A DNA stretch of 33,456 bases from Clostridia bacterium (GTDB lineage Bacteria > Bacillota > Clostridia > Oscillospirales > CAG-382). The stretch lies in NCBI GenBank assembly GCA_900757905.1, contig CAAEPN010000005.1, positions 1 through 33,456 of the forward strand, given 5' to 3'. Numbering within the stretch: position 1 is the stretch's first letter; every line of letters starts with the position of its first letter. Under the pieces are notes generated by a model, which worked only from the letters and a program-made list of their open reading frames with translations, made no database searches and was not told the origin of the DNA. The translations under genes and the position numbers were made by a program. Of this stretch, positions 16,120 through 24,185 are shown one piece after another.

Positions 16120-17183
16120 GCCGTTTCCTCCTCTATAATTTCCTTTATTTTTTCGATAAGCACCGTCATTTCGTCCTTTGTGCCGACGGTGATCCGGTTA
16201 AAATCCTTGATGTGCTCACCGTTAAAGTGACGCACCAAAACGCCTTTTTCTTTCAGCTTTTTATAAAGCGTTTCTCCGCTTATGTTGTTGTGCCTTGCAA
16301 ATATAAAATTCGCCGAAGAAGCGGTCGTTTCAAAGCCGAGAGCTCTAAGTTCGTTCTGCACAGAGCCGCGAAGCACCATGATCTTTTTACAGTTTTCACG
16401 CGTGTACTCCTCGTCGTCTAAGATCCCCTCGCCAAGCGCCATTGTCATAGCGTTGACGTTGTAGGGATTTGTGGAAAAGCGCACCGTGTTTAAGTCGGCG
16501 ATCAGGCTTTTGCAGGCGATTCCGAAGCCAAGCCGGGCGCCTGCCGCCGAACGCGACTTTGAAAAGGTCTGCGTGACTAAAAGATTGTCGTATTTGTGTA
16601 TCAGCGAAACCGTGCTTTCACCGCCGAAATCAACGTAGGCCTCGTCGATCACAACGATGTTTTCGGGATTGTTTTTCACAATTTCTTCGACTTCGTTTAA
16701 GGCAAGCGCAATACCGGTCGGCGCGTTGGGATTGGCAAGAAACACCGTCGCATTTGCATGGAAATAATCCGCAATGTTTACTCTAAAATCATCCCCAAGC
16801 GGAATTTTTCTGTACGGTACGCCGTTGTAATCGGCGAAAACCTCATAAAACCCATAGGTTATATCGGGAAAAACCGCCGTTTTATCCTTGTCGCAAAACG
16901 CGGCAAAGGCAAAGTTTAAAATCTCGTCTGAGCCGTTGACCGCCATGACCTCGTCTTTTTCAACCCCGATGCATTTTGCGAATTTTTCATTCAAAGCCGT
17001 ACATTCCGGGTCGGGATAACGCATAAGACGGTTCAATATGTCCTTGACCCTTGAAAGCGCCTTCTCCGACGGCGGAAACGGCGATTCGTTGGTATTCAGT
17101 TTGATGTATTTTTTATCCTGCGGCTGTTCGCCCGGCGTATACGGAATCAGTTTTTCGAATTTCTGCGACATAAATCTAGTCAT
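16116..17183 (-). CDS. hisC: Histidinol-phosphate aminotransferase
   Basis: The 355-residue PLP enzyme of fold type I performs step seven. LNTNESPFPPS is the typical N-terminal motif; NPNAPTG, VIDEAYVDFGG and the PLP lysine about 209 (TFSKSRSAAGARLGF) follow. I use ATG at 17183, eight bases after GAGG; a second in-frame ATG four codons later is less well placed. Three bases after hisD, and overlapping hisB by 4 bases. Confidence 0.97.
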   Translation of the reverse strand: MTRFMSQKFEKLIPYTPGEQPQDKKYIKLNTNESPFPPSEKALSRVKDILNRLMRYPDPECTALNEKFAKCIGVEKDEVMAVNGSDEILNFAFAAFCDKDKTAVFPDITYGFYEVFADYNGVPYRKIPLGDDFRVNIADYFHANATVFLANPNAPTGIALALNEVEEIVKNNPENIVVIDEAYVDFGGESTVSLIHKYDNLLVTQTFSKSRSAAGARLGFGIACKSLIADLNTVRFSTNPYNVNAMTMALGEGILDDEEYTRENCKKIMVLRGSVQNELRALGFETTASSANFIFARHNNISGETLYKKLKEKGVLVRHFNGEHIKDFNRITVGTKDEMTVLIEKIKEIIEEETA

Positions 17184-17186
17184 ATT

Positions 17187-18461
17187 TTATTCCTCAAGCC
17201 GTATGACCGCGCTTTTTGCGTGTGCCGTAAGTCCCTCTTGTTCAGCGAAATACGCAACGTCATACGCAACTTTTTTGAGTGCGTCCGCGGTGTAATACGT
17301 GTACTGTGTTTTTTTCACGAAATCGTCCACCGAAAGCGGACTGGAGAATTTTGCCGTACCGCTTGTGGGCAGTGTATGATTGGCACCGGCTAAGTAATCG
17401 CCCAACGCTTCGGGACAGTTTTTTCCCATAAATACCGAACCTGCATGACGGATCTCGTCAAGATAATCGAACGGATTGTCTACGCAAAGCTCCAAATGCT
17501 CGGGTGCGATCTCGTTTGCAATACCGATAGCGGTTCGGATGTCGTCCGCAACAATGATCTTGCCGTTGTTGTCAATGGACGCACGCGCGATTTCCGCCCT
17601 TTCAAGCAGAGGAATTTGAAGCTCAATTTCCCTTTGAACCGCCTCGGCGACTTCTGTCGAGGTCGTCACCAAAACCGCACTTGCCATTTTATCGTGCTCG
17701 GCCTGTGAGAGTAGGTCTGCCGCCGCATATTTCGGATTTACCGTTGCGTCGGCAACAATTAAAATCTCACTCGGACCTGCCACCATATCAATGGAAACCA
17801 AGCCGAAAACCTGTTTTTTCGCCTCGGCGACAAACGCGTTTCCGGGACCGACGATCTTATCCGCTTTCGGGATGCTCTCGGTGCCGTAGGCAAGCGCCGC
17901 TATCGCCTGTGCGCCGCCAACCTTGAATATTTTGTCAATGCCTGCAATATATGCCGCCGCAAGAATGACCGGATTGACGCTGCCGTCAGGTCGCGGCGGC
18001 GTGACCATGACAAGATTTTTCACGCCTGCGATCTTAGCCGGAATGGCGTCCATCAAAACGGTGGACGGATATGCCGCCGTGCCGCCCGGAACATAAAGTC
18101 CGGCGCAGTCTACGGGAATGATCTTCTGACCGGTCAAAATACCGCTTTCATCGTTGATGATAAAACTGGTGCGGACTTGTTTTTCGTGAAATTTCCGGAT
18201 ATTTGCCGCCGCTTTTTTTAATATATTTATAAATTTTTCGTCCACGGACTTTACCGCGTTTTCAATTTCATCGGCGCTCACGGCAAACGACGAAAGTTTA
18301 GCCTTATCAAACTTTTCGCAGTATTCGAACAGCGCCTTGTCGCCGTTCGTTTTCACGTTCCCGATAATTTCGGAAACAATTCCCTCAACATTCGTTTTGG
18401 CGCTTGTGCGCGCAAAAATATCTTTATTTTCAACCTCGCCGTATTTTAAGATCTTAATCAT
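17187..18461 (-). CDS. hisD: Histidinol dehydrogenase
   Basis: This 424-residue zinc enzyme oxidises histidinol to histidine in two NAD-dependent steps. Motifs include YVPGGTAAYPSTVLMDAIPA, GPGNAFVAEAKK, DMVAGPSEI, QAEHDKMA and the terminal segment ANHTLPTSGTAKFSSPLSVD. The ATG at 18461 has GGAGG upstream and overlaps the hisG end by 8 bases; the longer frame lies inside hisG and is rejected. Length is normal. Confidence 0.97.
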   Translation of the reverse strand: MIKILKYGEVENKDIFARTSAKTNVEGIVSEIIGNVKTNGDKALFEYCEKFDKAKLSSFAVSADEIENAVKSVDEKFINILKKAAANIRKFHEKQVRTSFIINDESGILTGQKIIPVDCAGLYVPGGTAAYPSTVLMDAIPAKIAGVKNLVMVTPPRPDGSVNPVILAAAYIAGIDKIFKVGGAQAIAALAYGTESIPKADKIVGPGNAFVAEAKKQVFGLVSIDMVAGPSEILIVADATVNPKYAAADLLSQAEHDKMASAVLVTTSTEVAEAVQREIELQIPLLERAEIARASIDNNGKIIVADDIRTAIGIANEIAPEHLELCVDNPFDYLDEIRHAGSVFMGKNCPEALGDYLAGANHTLPTSGTAKFSSPLSVDDFVKKTQYTYYTADALKKVAYDVAYFAEQEGLTAHAKSAVIRLEE

Positions 18462-19083
18462 CCTTAACCTCCAGATGCGCTGCAATATTTTCAATGATAT
18501 CGGTCTTGAATTTGAAGCTCGACTTGTTCGCGATAAGCCGTGCACTGACGGGAAAAATTTTTTCGATCACCTCAAGATCGTTTTCCTTTAAGGTCGTACC
18601 GGTTTCCACAATATCTACAATGACATCCGAAAGTCCTAAAATCGGTGCAATTTCAATTGACCCGTTTAAGTGGATGATGTCAATATCCCGTCCCTTTGCG
18701 TTGTAATATCGCTTTGCGCAGTTCGAAAATTTTGTCGCAACACGAAGCGTTTTGCGGTTTTCATCGAAAAAGCCTTTTTTCGCCGCAACGCACATAGCGC
18801 ATTTGCCGATATTTAAGTCTAAAAGCTCGTAAACATCCGGTTCGTATTCAAGCAAGATGTCTTTTCCGGCAACGCCTATGGCCGCCGCGCCGCGTTCCAC
18901 ATAAATTGAAACATCCGACGGTTTTACCCAAAAATAACGAAGCTTTTTTTCGGGATTTTCAAAAATGAGCTTTCTTGTGTCGTCCAAAACCGACGGACAC
19001 TCAAATCCTGCCCTTTCAAACATTTTGTATACCTTTTCGCCGAGTCTTCCTTTCGGAAGCGCGATATTCAAAAAATCACTCAA
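18454..19083 (-). CDS. hisG: ATP phosphoribosyltransferase, short form (TTG start)
   Basis: The 209-residue short HisG catalyses the first committed step and lacks the C-terminal ACT-like regulatory domain, so it needs HisZ, encoded just upstream. It contains IALPKGRLGEKVYKMF, AAIGVAGKDILLEY and the PRPP loop DIVETGTTLKEN. The start codon must be TTG at 19083, 11 bases after a perfect AAAGGAGG; there is no ATG or GTG in frame before the conserved IALPKGRL. The start lies 8 bases inside hisZ. A TTG start in the rate-limiting enzyme may lower its synthesis relative to HisZ. Confidence 0.95.
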   Translation of the reverse strand: MSDFLNIALPKGRLGEKVYKMFERAGFECPSVLDDTRKLIFENPEKKLRYFWVKPSDVSIYVERGAAAIGVAGKDILLEYEPDVYELLDLNIGKCAMCVAAKKGFFDENRKTLRVATKFSNCAKRYYNAKGRDIDIIHLNGSIEIAPILGLSDVIVDIVETGTTLKENDLEVIEKIFPVSARLIANKSSFKFKTDIIENIAAHLEVKDD

Positions 19084-20182
19084 CTCTTTCCAAACCTCCT
19101 TTTCCGAACCTGTAAAGCGACCGATAGCGTAAATTCTGCGGTATCTTCTTTTGTGCCGAAACGCTTATATTTTTCTCGGTAAGTGCGCCGACAGCGTCTT
19201 TCAGCGCTTTTGCGTCCGCTGTTTCGTCGTACAAAACAAGCGCGCCGACATCAAATTTTTCCTCATCGTCCGGCAGACGTTCGAGAAGGTCGAGATACAC
19301 GGCAAAGCCGATCGCATTGGAATTTCTTTTCATTTTGCGCATAAGACCGTCATACTGACCGCCCGATAAAACGCCTGTGGGAATGGTATTGATAAACCCC
19401 TTGAACACGATTCCGTTGTAGTAACTCAAATCGTGGATTACCGAAAAATCGAAATGGATTCTTTCTTCAAGTCCGCTGTTTTCAAAATAGGCGGCAATTT
19501 TTTCAAGAGCGGCAACATACGGCGAGATCTTGTCAAAATCAATTTCTTTGAGTGCAGAAACCACCTTTTTCATATTTCCGTAAAGCGACGCGGTCTTCAC
19601 AAGAATCTCAGACGCTTTTTCGTCGGCGTTTTCCGACGCGCAAATTCGTTTGATTCCCTGAATATTTTTTTCACCAAGGCATTTTAAGATCTCCTTTTCG
19701 CCGTCAGCCGAAACCGAAAGCGCCTTGATCTCCTCCGAAATAAGCTCCATATGGGAAATATCAAGAATAAAATCCTTTGAAATGCTTTCAAGGCTTTTTG
19801 CCGCAAGATAAAGCGTTTCGCAGATGATGTATTCGTCAACATCGCCAATACATTCAAGACCGGTCTGCATGATTTCCTTAAACGACTGCGTGCCCTTTGA
19901 AACGCGGTAAACATTTTCGTTATAGTAGACCTTTTTCACCGAGCCGGTAATGTCGGTGCTGTCCTTGATGATGGAAAGCGTAACGTCCGGCTTTAAAGCC
20001 ATAAGCACGCCGTTTGTATCGGTAAAAGTAATGATACTGTCCGACACGAGAAAATCCTTGTTGCGCGTATATAGATCGTATTCCTCAAACCGGCTCATCT
20101 TAAACGGACGGTAGCCGTAGCTTTCGTATAAATTACGCAATTTAAAAATTGCTTTTTCTTCGCTTCGTAAAATGTAATCCAT
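19076..20182 (-). CDS. hisZ: ATP phosphoribosyltransferase regulatory subunit
   Basis: The 368-residue protein resembles the catalytic core of histidyl-tRNA synthetase (LRPDVTLS-like segment is KPDVTLSI, and YYNGIVFKGFI, GGQYDGLMRKM occur later) but lacks a tRNA-binding anticodon domain. Such proteins form a complex with short HisG and carry histidine feedback. ATG at 20182 follows GAGGGAG; an upstream in-frame TTG at 20203 lies inside the preceding gene and is disfavoured. Only one base separates it from the yerC stop. Confidence 0.93.
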   Translation of the reverse strand: MDYILRSEEKAIFKLRNLYESYGYRPFKMSRFEEYDLYTRNKDFLVSDSIITFTDTNGVLMALKPDVTLSIIKDSTDITGSVKKVYYNENVYRVSKGTQSFKEIMQTGLECIGDVDEYIICETLYLAAKSLESISKDFILDISHMELISEEIKALSVSADGEKEILKCLGEKNIQGIKRICASENADEKASEILVKTASLYGNMKKVVSALKEIDFDKISPYVAALEKIAAYFENSGLEERIHFDFSVIHDLSYYNGIVFKGFINTIPTGVLSGGQYDGLMRKMKRNSNAIGFAVYLDLLERLPDDEEKFDVGALVLYDETADAKALKDAVGALTEKNISVSAQKKIPQNLRYRSLYRFGKGGLERVE

Positions 20183-20183
20183 T

Positions 20184-20477
20184 TTAGTTTTCTCCCTCTT
20201 CAAGCCTTTGGAGCGCCGCTTTATAGCCGCCCGTACCGTAAGTGAAGCACTTTTTCACGCGGCTTACCGTAGCGGTGCTTGCACCGGTCTCTTTGGAAAT
20301 TTCAATATAGCTTTTGTTCTGCTGCAAAAGCTTGGCGACTTCCAAGCGCTGCGATAGCGTCTGAATTTCCTTTACGGTGCATATATCTTCAAAAAAATCG
20401 TAGCATTCCTGCACGCTTTTTAAGGTTAAGATCGCCTCAAATAGCGTGTCTGTAAATTCCGTATACTTCTTTTCCAT
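20184..20477 (-). CDS. yerC: YerC/TrpR-related regulator heading the his operon
   Basis: A 97-residue all-helical protein of the TrpR-like YerC/YecD family. The helix-turn-helix is YIEISKETGASTATVSRVKK (about 55-80), preceded by the TrpR-like segment VKEIQTLSQRLEVAKLL. I use ATG at 20477; an in-frame GTG at 20486 is only two bases from the AAGGA site, although the ATG is about 11 bases away, so the start is not certain. It is the first gene of the his operon and a large inverted repeat covers its promoter. From memory, comparative genomics has proposed such proteins as histidine-responsive repressors (HisR) in Firmicutes; here that role is inference. Confidence 0.9.
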   Translation of the reverse strand: MEKKYTEFTDTLFEAILTLKSVQECYDFFEDICTVKEIQTLSQRLEVAKLLQQNKSYIEISKETGASTATVSRVKKCFTYGTGGYKAALQRLEEGEN

Positions 20478-20493
20478 GTGTCTCACGTTCCTT

Positions 20494-20524
20494 TATAAGA
20501 AAGCATCTCTTTCACTTTCTTATA
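20494..20524. promoter_or_regulatory. Candidate operator of the his operon
   Basis: TATAAGAAAG (20494-20503) and CTTTCTTATA (20515-20524) form a perfect 10-bp inverted repeat separated by 11 bases, so the half-site centres are 21 bp apart, two helical turns. It overlaps the -10 and the expected transcription start of the his promoter. Most likely the site for the TrpR-like protein encoded directly downstream. Confidence 0.7.
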
Positions 20525-20550
20525 TTAACACGTTAAAACGCTAAAGTCAA
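20522..20550 (-). promoter_or_regulatory. Promoter of the his operon
   Basis: On the minus strand TTGACT (20545-20550), 17 bases, TAATAT (20522-20527). The leader to the first start codon is only about 40 bases, so neither a T-box nor a his-leader attenuator fits. Confidence 0.7.
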
Positions 20551-20735
20551 GTGGCATAACAAATAATTTACAAAAATACAAAATCCGATAAGATTTTGCT
20601 GTGCCCTATTGTGGGCAAATTTGTTTGCAATACTATTTGAGGTTCTTGGCATAACAAAGGCAAACTGTAAACGCGCAAAATTCTCGACAGCTCATCATGT
20701 CCGTCAGTGCGGCTTTTGATTGCCAAAACTTTACA
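20551..20735. other. Intergenic sequence, part of the 372-base gap before the SASP gene
   Basis: AT-rich and without a supported gene. The only structure seen is the direct repeat GGCATAACAAA (20553-20563 and 20648-20658) and a small palindrome GCAAA-TTTG-TTTGC near 20613-20626. An open frame on the minus strand here has no ribosome site. Confidence 0.4.
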
Positions 20736-20764
20736 GTATATCAAAATGAGCCATGCAAATACTA
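20736..20764 (+). promoter_or_regulatory. Probable sigma-G promoter of the SASP gene
   Basis: GTATA (20736-20740), 17 bases, AATACTA (20758-20764) fits the forespore sigma-G pattern GHATR and CATNHTA with one mismatch in the -10. The spacing is the same as in the better match before tepA at 26456-26484. Confidence 0.65.
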
Positions 20765-20849
20765 TGAGCGTAAAGCCGCAAAACAAAAGTTTTTCGCGAG
20801 CTTTCAATCACAAACCGATCTACGGTTAAATTTCAAGGAGATATTTATC

Positions 20850-21047
20850 ATGAATAACAAGAAGTTAGTTCCCGAAGCAAAAGAAGCTATGGATAAGTTT
20901 AAGATGGAAGCTGCCAGCGAAGTCGGCGTAACCCTCAAGCAGGGCTACAATGGCGACCTTACTGCAAAGCAGGCTGGTTCTGTCGGCGGCCAGATGGTCA
21001 AGAAGATGATCATGAACGCTGAAAACGCTATGAAGACCAACGGCTAA
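20850..21047 (+). CDS. Alpha/beta-type small acid-soluble spore protein
   Basis: This 65-residue DNA-binding spore protein coats forespore DNA and protects it. The segment KFKMEAASEVGV resembles the germination-protease site, and GYNGDLTAKQAGSVGG plus QMVKKMIMNAE is the conserved C-terminal DNA-binding half. ATG follows AAGGAG; the open frame continues upstream without a plausible start. It stands alone with a sigma-G-like promoter and is the best evidence that the organism makes endospores. Confidence 0.95.
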   Translation: MNNKKLVPEAKEAMDKFKMEAASEVGVTLKQGYNGDLTAKQAGSVGGQMVKKMIMNAENAMKTNG

Positions 21048-21106
21048 CCCTTAGGTTGACCAATGCTTTATAGCTTTATCCGGTAAAGTTTGCCGGAGGA
21101 AGCAAA

Positions 21107-21136
21107 AAACGCGGAGAATTTACATTCTCCGCGTTT
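21107..21136. terminator. Terminator hairpin, left copy
   Basis: Arms AAACGCGGAGAAT and ATTCTCCGCGTTT around TTAC. On the minus strand it ends in TTTTTT, so it can still terminate the SLH-transglutaminase transcript. On the plus strand the T-run is only three, cut short by the inserted element. Confidence 0.75.
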
Positions 21137-21327
21137 GAGCGTGTCGCAAAACTTCGTTTTACGACACGGAAACAGATTCGTGCGCTCGCGCCTCATGCCA
21201 AAAAGCTCCGCTTTTCGACACTTGCGAATCTATCGGTGAAAAATCCGTGGCGCATGTCCCCGGATTTTTCGTTTTTTATTGAACTCGGCTTCGCCCGAAA
21301 AGCCTCATAGACTTTTGCAACAATCTG
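21137..21327 (+). mobile_element. 191-bp multi-hairpin element, copy A
   Basis: The element runs from GAGCGTGTCG to CAATCTG and encodes no protein. Hairpins seen are 21141-21167 (12-bp arms, one G-T type mismatch), 21174-21231 (arms AGATTCG and CGAATCT, with an inner AAAAGC/GCTTTT hairpin), 21238-21270 (10-bp arms GAAAAATCCG and CGGATTTTTC) and a small one near 21285-21300. The outer 16 bases form imperfect inverted repeats (11 of 16). The other copy, in opposite orientation at 27363-27553, has exactly the same length and about 93% identity by eye. It is flanked by 30-bp direct copies of the local terminator hairpin, 29 of 30 identical. Confidence 0.75.
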
Positions 21328-21357
21328 AAACGCGGAGAATTTAAATTCTCCGCGTTT
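21328..21357. terminator. Terminator hairpin, right copy
   Basis: Same hairpin as 21107-21136 with one loop change (TTAA for TTAC). On the plus strand it is followed by a T-run, so this copy retains the terminator function for SASP. Confidence 0.75.
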
Positions 21358-21370
21358 TTATCGTTACATT

Positions 21371-24154
21371 TTAACCAGCTTCATACTCGATCGAAGCAAG
21401 CTCATTCATATCGCTGTCATATAGCGTCGCCTTGACCGTTCCGCTCGGCGTAAAGGATTTCGGTGCGATGATACGGTATTCGCCCTCTCCGTTGCTGATA
21501 AGGCTCATTTTTCCCGTGCTGACCACCTCGCCGTCCTCAATCGCTTCATAAACGACCGTGTAAGTTGTCTCTTCGAGAACGGTAACATACACGCTGCCGT
21601 CTTTATACGTGATTCCGTACTCCAATTTTTCCGGCGGCAGAAGCGGCTTTAAGACGCGTATTTCGCCGTATTCCGACGTATAACGCACCCAACCCTGCCG
21701 TGTGGAGGTTGACGAAACTTCCGTTTTTCTTTTCCAAACCGACGTATCCAACACGGTCGGAAGAACAACTTCCTCTTTGACCTCCGGATAACCGTCGAGT
21801 GCGCGTTCTGCCGTGCCTTCCTCGGTTTCGGTCGGCGCCTTGGTGATAACCCACGGCTGCCACCAATGCGCATACAAGGTCACGTCGTCACCCTTGATTT
21901 CGTCAAGTGATTCGGTCTTTGTGCCGCCGTCCTTTTCGGTATACCAGCCGCCAAAGGTAAGGCCCTGACGCGAAAGCGTCTGGAGCGGTTCGTCGCCGGC
22001 GTGCCAATAAGCGTTGAGATAATAGCAGCTTGTCGTTTTGCCGCCGTCGTAGTTCGGATCAAAGGTCACATGCCGTTTTTCGGTGCTTGTCGGAAGCTCG
22101 ACCTTTGCCTGTACGCCAAAGCCCCACGGCATCGAATATTCGGTATCATAATACTGTCTTGACACTTCCACGGTATTGCCGTTTTGCCGCAGGATGCAAA
22201 AAATAACGTTCGGAATGTCTTTAATGCCCGTATAGGTATAATATTCATCGGCTTCGATATCATACAAATACATGGGGTAGTGACTGGTCACATAGTCGCT
22301 GAGGAAGAAGCAGATATATTTTCCGTCCTCGGTACGGATAGCGGAGCTTGCCTGACTGGTACTTACAGAATCCAACGTGCCTTCTAACTCCGTTGTAAAC
22401 TTCACCTTGTCAAGATCCACATAATAGAAGCCATTTTTGCCGTCTTCCCAGAACAGCGGCAGAGCGTTGAAGGCAAACAGCCACCCCTTTTCATACCGCC
22501 TGTCGGAGCAATGCACTTTGTAATCGTAATGTTTGACCAACGCCGCGTCGCTGACCAAGAAAAATGTGCGTCCGATCGTTCCGGCTATATCGGGAACCGG
22601 GTCATCCCACGTGACATCCACATGGTACTTTACGCCGTCAATGGTGACAACGCTCCATGCATGAAGTCCCATGCCTTGACCATTGTCAGCAAATCCGACG
22701 ACCTGCTCCGCCTGAATGCCTACGCGGCTCAGCAAGTCGTTATAGCCCTTGGTATAGCCGTCGCAGACCGCAAAGCCATCGACGATCGAGCCGTATTCGC
22801 TGTGACTGTATTTCTTCTTATACGTCAAGTCATACGTGCAGTGTTCCACCAACCAGTCATGGAGCCGCAGAGCCTTTGCCACATCGGACAATCCTTCGCC
22901 GAGATCGTCGCCGAGCGCTTCACGGAGCGCTTTCTGCACAGCAGCTTCGTAGACAGCCTTATCGTAGCTCTTCTTTTCGTTCGAAGGAGCGCCTTTGCCG
23001 GCATCGACGTTCGGCTGCGTTTCATCCGACGGATCAGTGCTGTCGTCTTTCTTGGTATTATCGTCCTTTTTGGTATCTTCGTCTTTCTTGTCGTCCTCCG
23101 CCGGGTCGGTCGGTTTTGCCGGTTCATCCGAATCATCCGGATCATCGGAATCGTCCTTGTCGTCGGGGTCAGGCTGCACCGGTGTTACAGGCACCGTGGA
23201 CGCACGCTTTAAGAACGTCACGATCTGACCGCGCGTACAGGTATCGTCCGGTGAAAAGGTGGTTGCGGACGTGCCCTTCGTCACACCGTTTTTCACCGCC
23301 CATGCCACAGCCTGCGCATATTCCGCGTCTGCTTTGACATCGGTAAACGTCGAGAGCGCCTCGGTTTTCGGACTGCCGGCGTTTTTCCAAAGATAGATCA
23401 CCGTCGAAGCACGGGTGCAGGGCGTGTACGGCTCAAAATTGCGGCCCGTAACCATGGTATGATCCTTAGCCCACATGGCCGGTTCATAGTAATATTGGTT
23501 GGCGCTCACGTCATCAAAGATGATAAAGCCATCTCTCTTGGGACTGCCGGCGGCACGCCACATAAAGGTGAGTATCTGTGCGCGCGTGCAGGTGTCGTTC
23601 GGCGAAAAGGTGGTTGCCGTCGTTCCCGTTGTGATCTGCTTTTCCACCGCCCAGTTGACGGCTTCGGCAAAATAATCGTCCGCCTTTACATCGGTAAAGC
23701 CGGAACGCACGGTCGGATTATCCGTTGACGTGTTATCCGCCGCGGCCGAGTTTGAAGTGCCAGCGGCCTTAAACGTGTACGTCACGATGACGTTAACGCC
23801 GTTCGGCGTGACATTCGTCGTTTTATTGCCGTTGACCTTGACGGACATTTTGCTCATATTGGAGGTAAACTTTTTGTCAAGGCCGGGCTTTATGCCAAGC
23901 TGCACCGTAACGGTATAGTCGCAGTTTTCCTTAAAGGTCGCATCCGACGGCGACCAAGTCACGCTTAACACCTGGGTACTGGCCGTAGCCGGTAAAGAAG
24001 CCGTGTTTGCCGGGACTTCACCGACTTTTGGTGCGGCAACGGTCAAATTGATAATGGAAACGATTCCGGTTGCAAAGGCAGAAGCCGATAGCAGAACCGC
24101 AAGCGTTACCATGAGCAAAAAACCGTTAACGCGTTTCATGAATGTGTGTTTCAC
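21371..24154 (-). CDS. SLH-anchored surface protein with transglutaminase-like domain
   Basis: The 927-residue protein has a signal peptide (to about residue 28, SASAFA), a beta-rich segment (40-130), three SLH repeats (about 152-318, e.g. FTDVKADDYFAEAVNWAVEK) for wall attachment, a very acidic Asp/Glu/Lys linker (325-390), and a transglutaminase/protease-like domain with Cys464 (FAVCDGYTKGYN), His498 (GLHAW) and Asp513 (YHVDVTWDDP). A Listeria-Bacteroides (InlB) repeat is at about 696-765 (TFGGWYTEKDGGT). The start is probably GTG at 24154, seven bases after GGAGG; the ATG at 24139 is 20 bases from it. It starts 31 bases after radC. The catalytic triad looks intact, so it may act on cell-surface peptides; the substrate is unknown. 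Confidence 0.85.
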   Translation of the reverse strand: MKHTFMKRVNGFLLMVTLAVLLSASAFATGIVSIINLTVAAPKVGEVPANTASLPATASTQVLSVTWSPSDATFKENCDYTVTVQLGIKPGLDKKFTSNMSKMSVKVNGNKTTNVTPNGVNVIVTYTFKAAGTSNSAAADNTSTDNPTVRSGFTDVKADDYFAEAVNWAVEKQITTGTTATTFSPNDTCTRAQILTFMWRAAGSPKRDGFIIFDDVSANQYYYEPAMWAKDHTMVTGRNFEPYTPCTRASTVIYLWKNAGSPKTEALSTFTDVKADAEYAQAVAWAVKNGVTKGTSATTFSPDDTCTRGQIVTFLKRASTVPVTPVQPDPDDKDDSDDPDDSDEPAKPTDPAEDDKKDEDTKKDDNTKKDDSTDPSDETQPNVDAGKGAPSNEKKSYDKAVYEAAVQKALREALGDDLGEGLSDVAKALRLHDWLVEHCTYDLTYKKKYSHSEYGSIVDGFAVCDGYTKGYNDLLSRVGIQAEQVVGFADNGQGMGLHAWSVVTIDGVKYHVDVTWDDPVPDIAGTIGRTFFLVSDAALVKHYDYKVHCSDRRYEKGWLFAFNALPLFWEDGKNGFYYVDLDKVKFTTELEGTLDSVSTSQASSAIRTEDGKYICFFLSDYVTSHYPMYLYDIEADEYYTYTGIKDIPNVIFCILRQNGNTVEVSRQYYDTEYSMPWGFGVQAKVELPTSTEKRHVTFDPNYDGGKTTSCYYLNAYWHAGDEPLQTLSRQGLTFGGWYTEKDGGTKTESLDEIKGDDVTLYAHWWQPWVITKAPTETEEGTAERALDGYPEVKEEVVLPTVLDTSVWKRKTEVSSTSTRQGWVRYTSEYGEIRVLKPLLPPEKLEYGITYKDGSVYVTVLEETTYTVVYEAIEDGEVVSTGKMSLISNGEGEYRIIAPKSFTPSGTVKATLYDSDMNELASIEYEAG

Positions 24155-24185
24155 ACAAACCCCTCCTCTATATATATATTCGTTT

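Larger units (their letters stand above)
21048..21370. other. Gene-free 323-base stretch with terminator and inserted element
   Basis: Between the convergent SASP and SLH-transglutaminase genes lie only a terminator hairpin present twice (21107-21136 and 21328-21357) and the 191-bp element between them. Joined together, the outer flanks give one normal bidirectional terminator, with an A-run before and a T-run after the stem. Confidence 0.7.

Noticed and set aside
20478..20515. His leader peptide attenuator or T-box
   Set aside because: The leader is only about 40 bases, with no histidine codon run or terminator; the operator model explains the region better.
21107..21357. Possible short CRISPR array (repeated palindromes around a unique stretch)
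   Set aside because: Only two hairpin copies with a 191-bp middle that itself recurs elsewhere; no cas genes.
22511..23337. Long plus-strand frames opposite the SLH-transglutaminase gene
   Set aside because: Repetitive arginine or valine-rich products produced by antisense reading of the Asp/Lys linker; no start signals.
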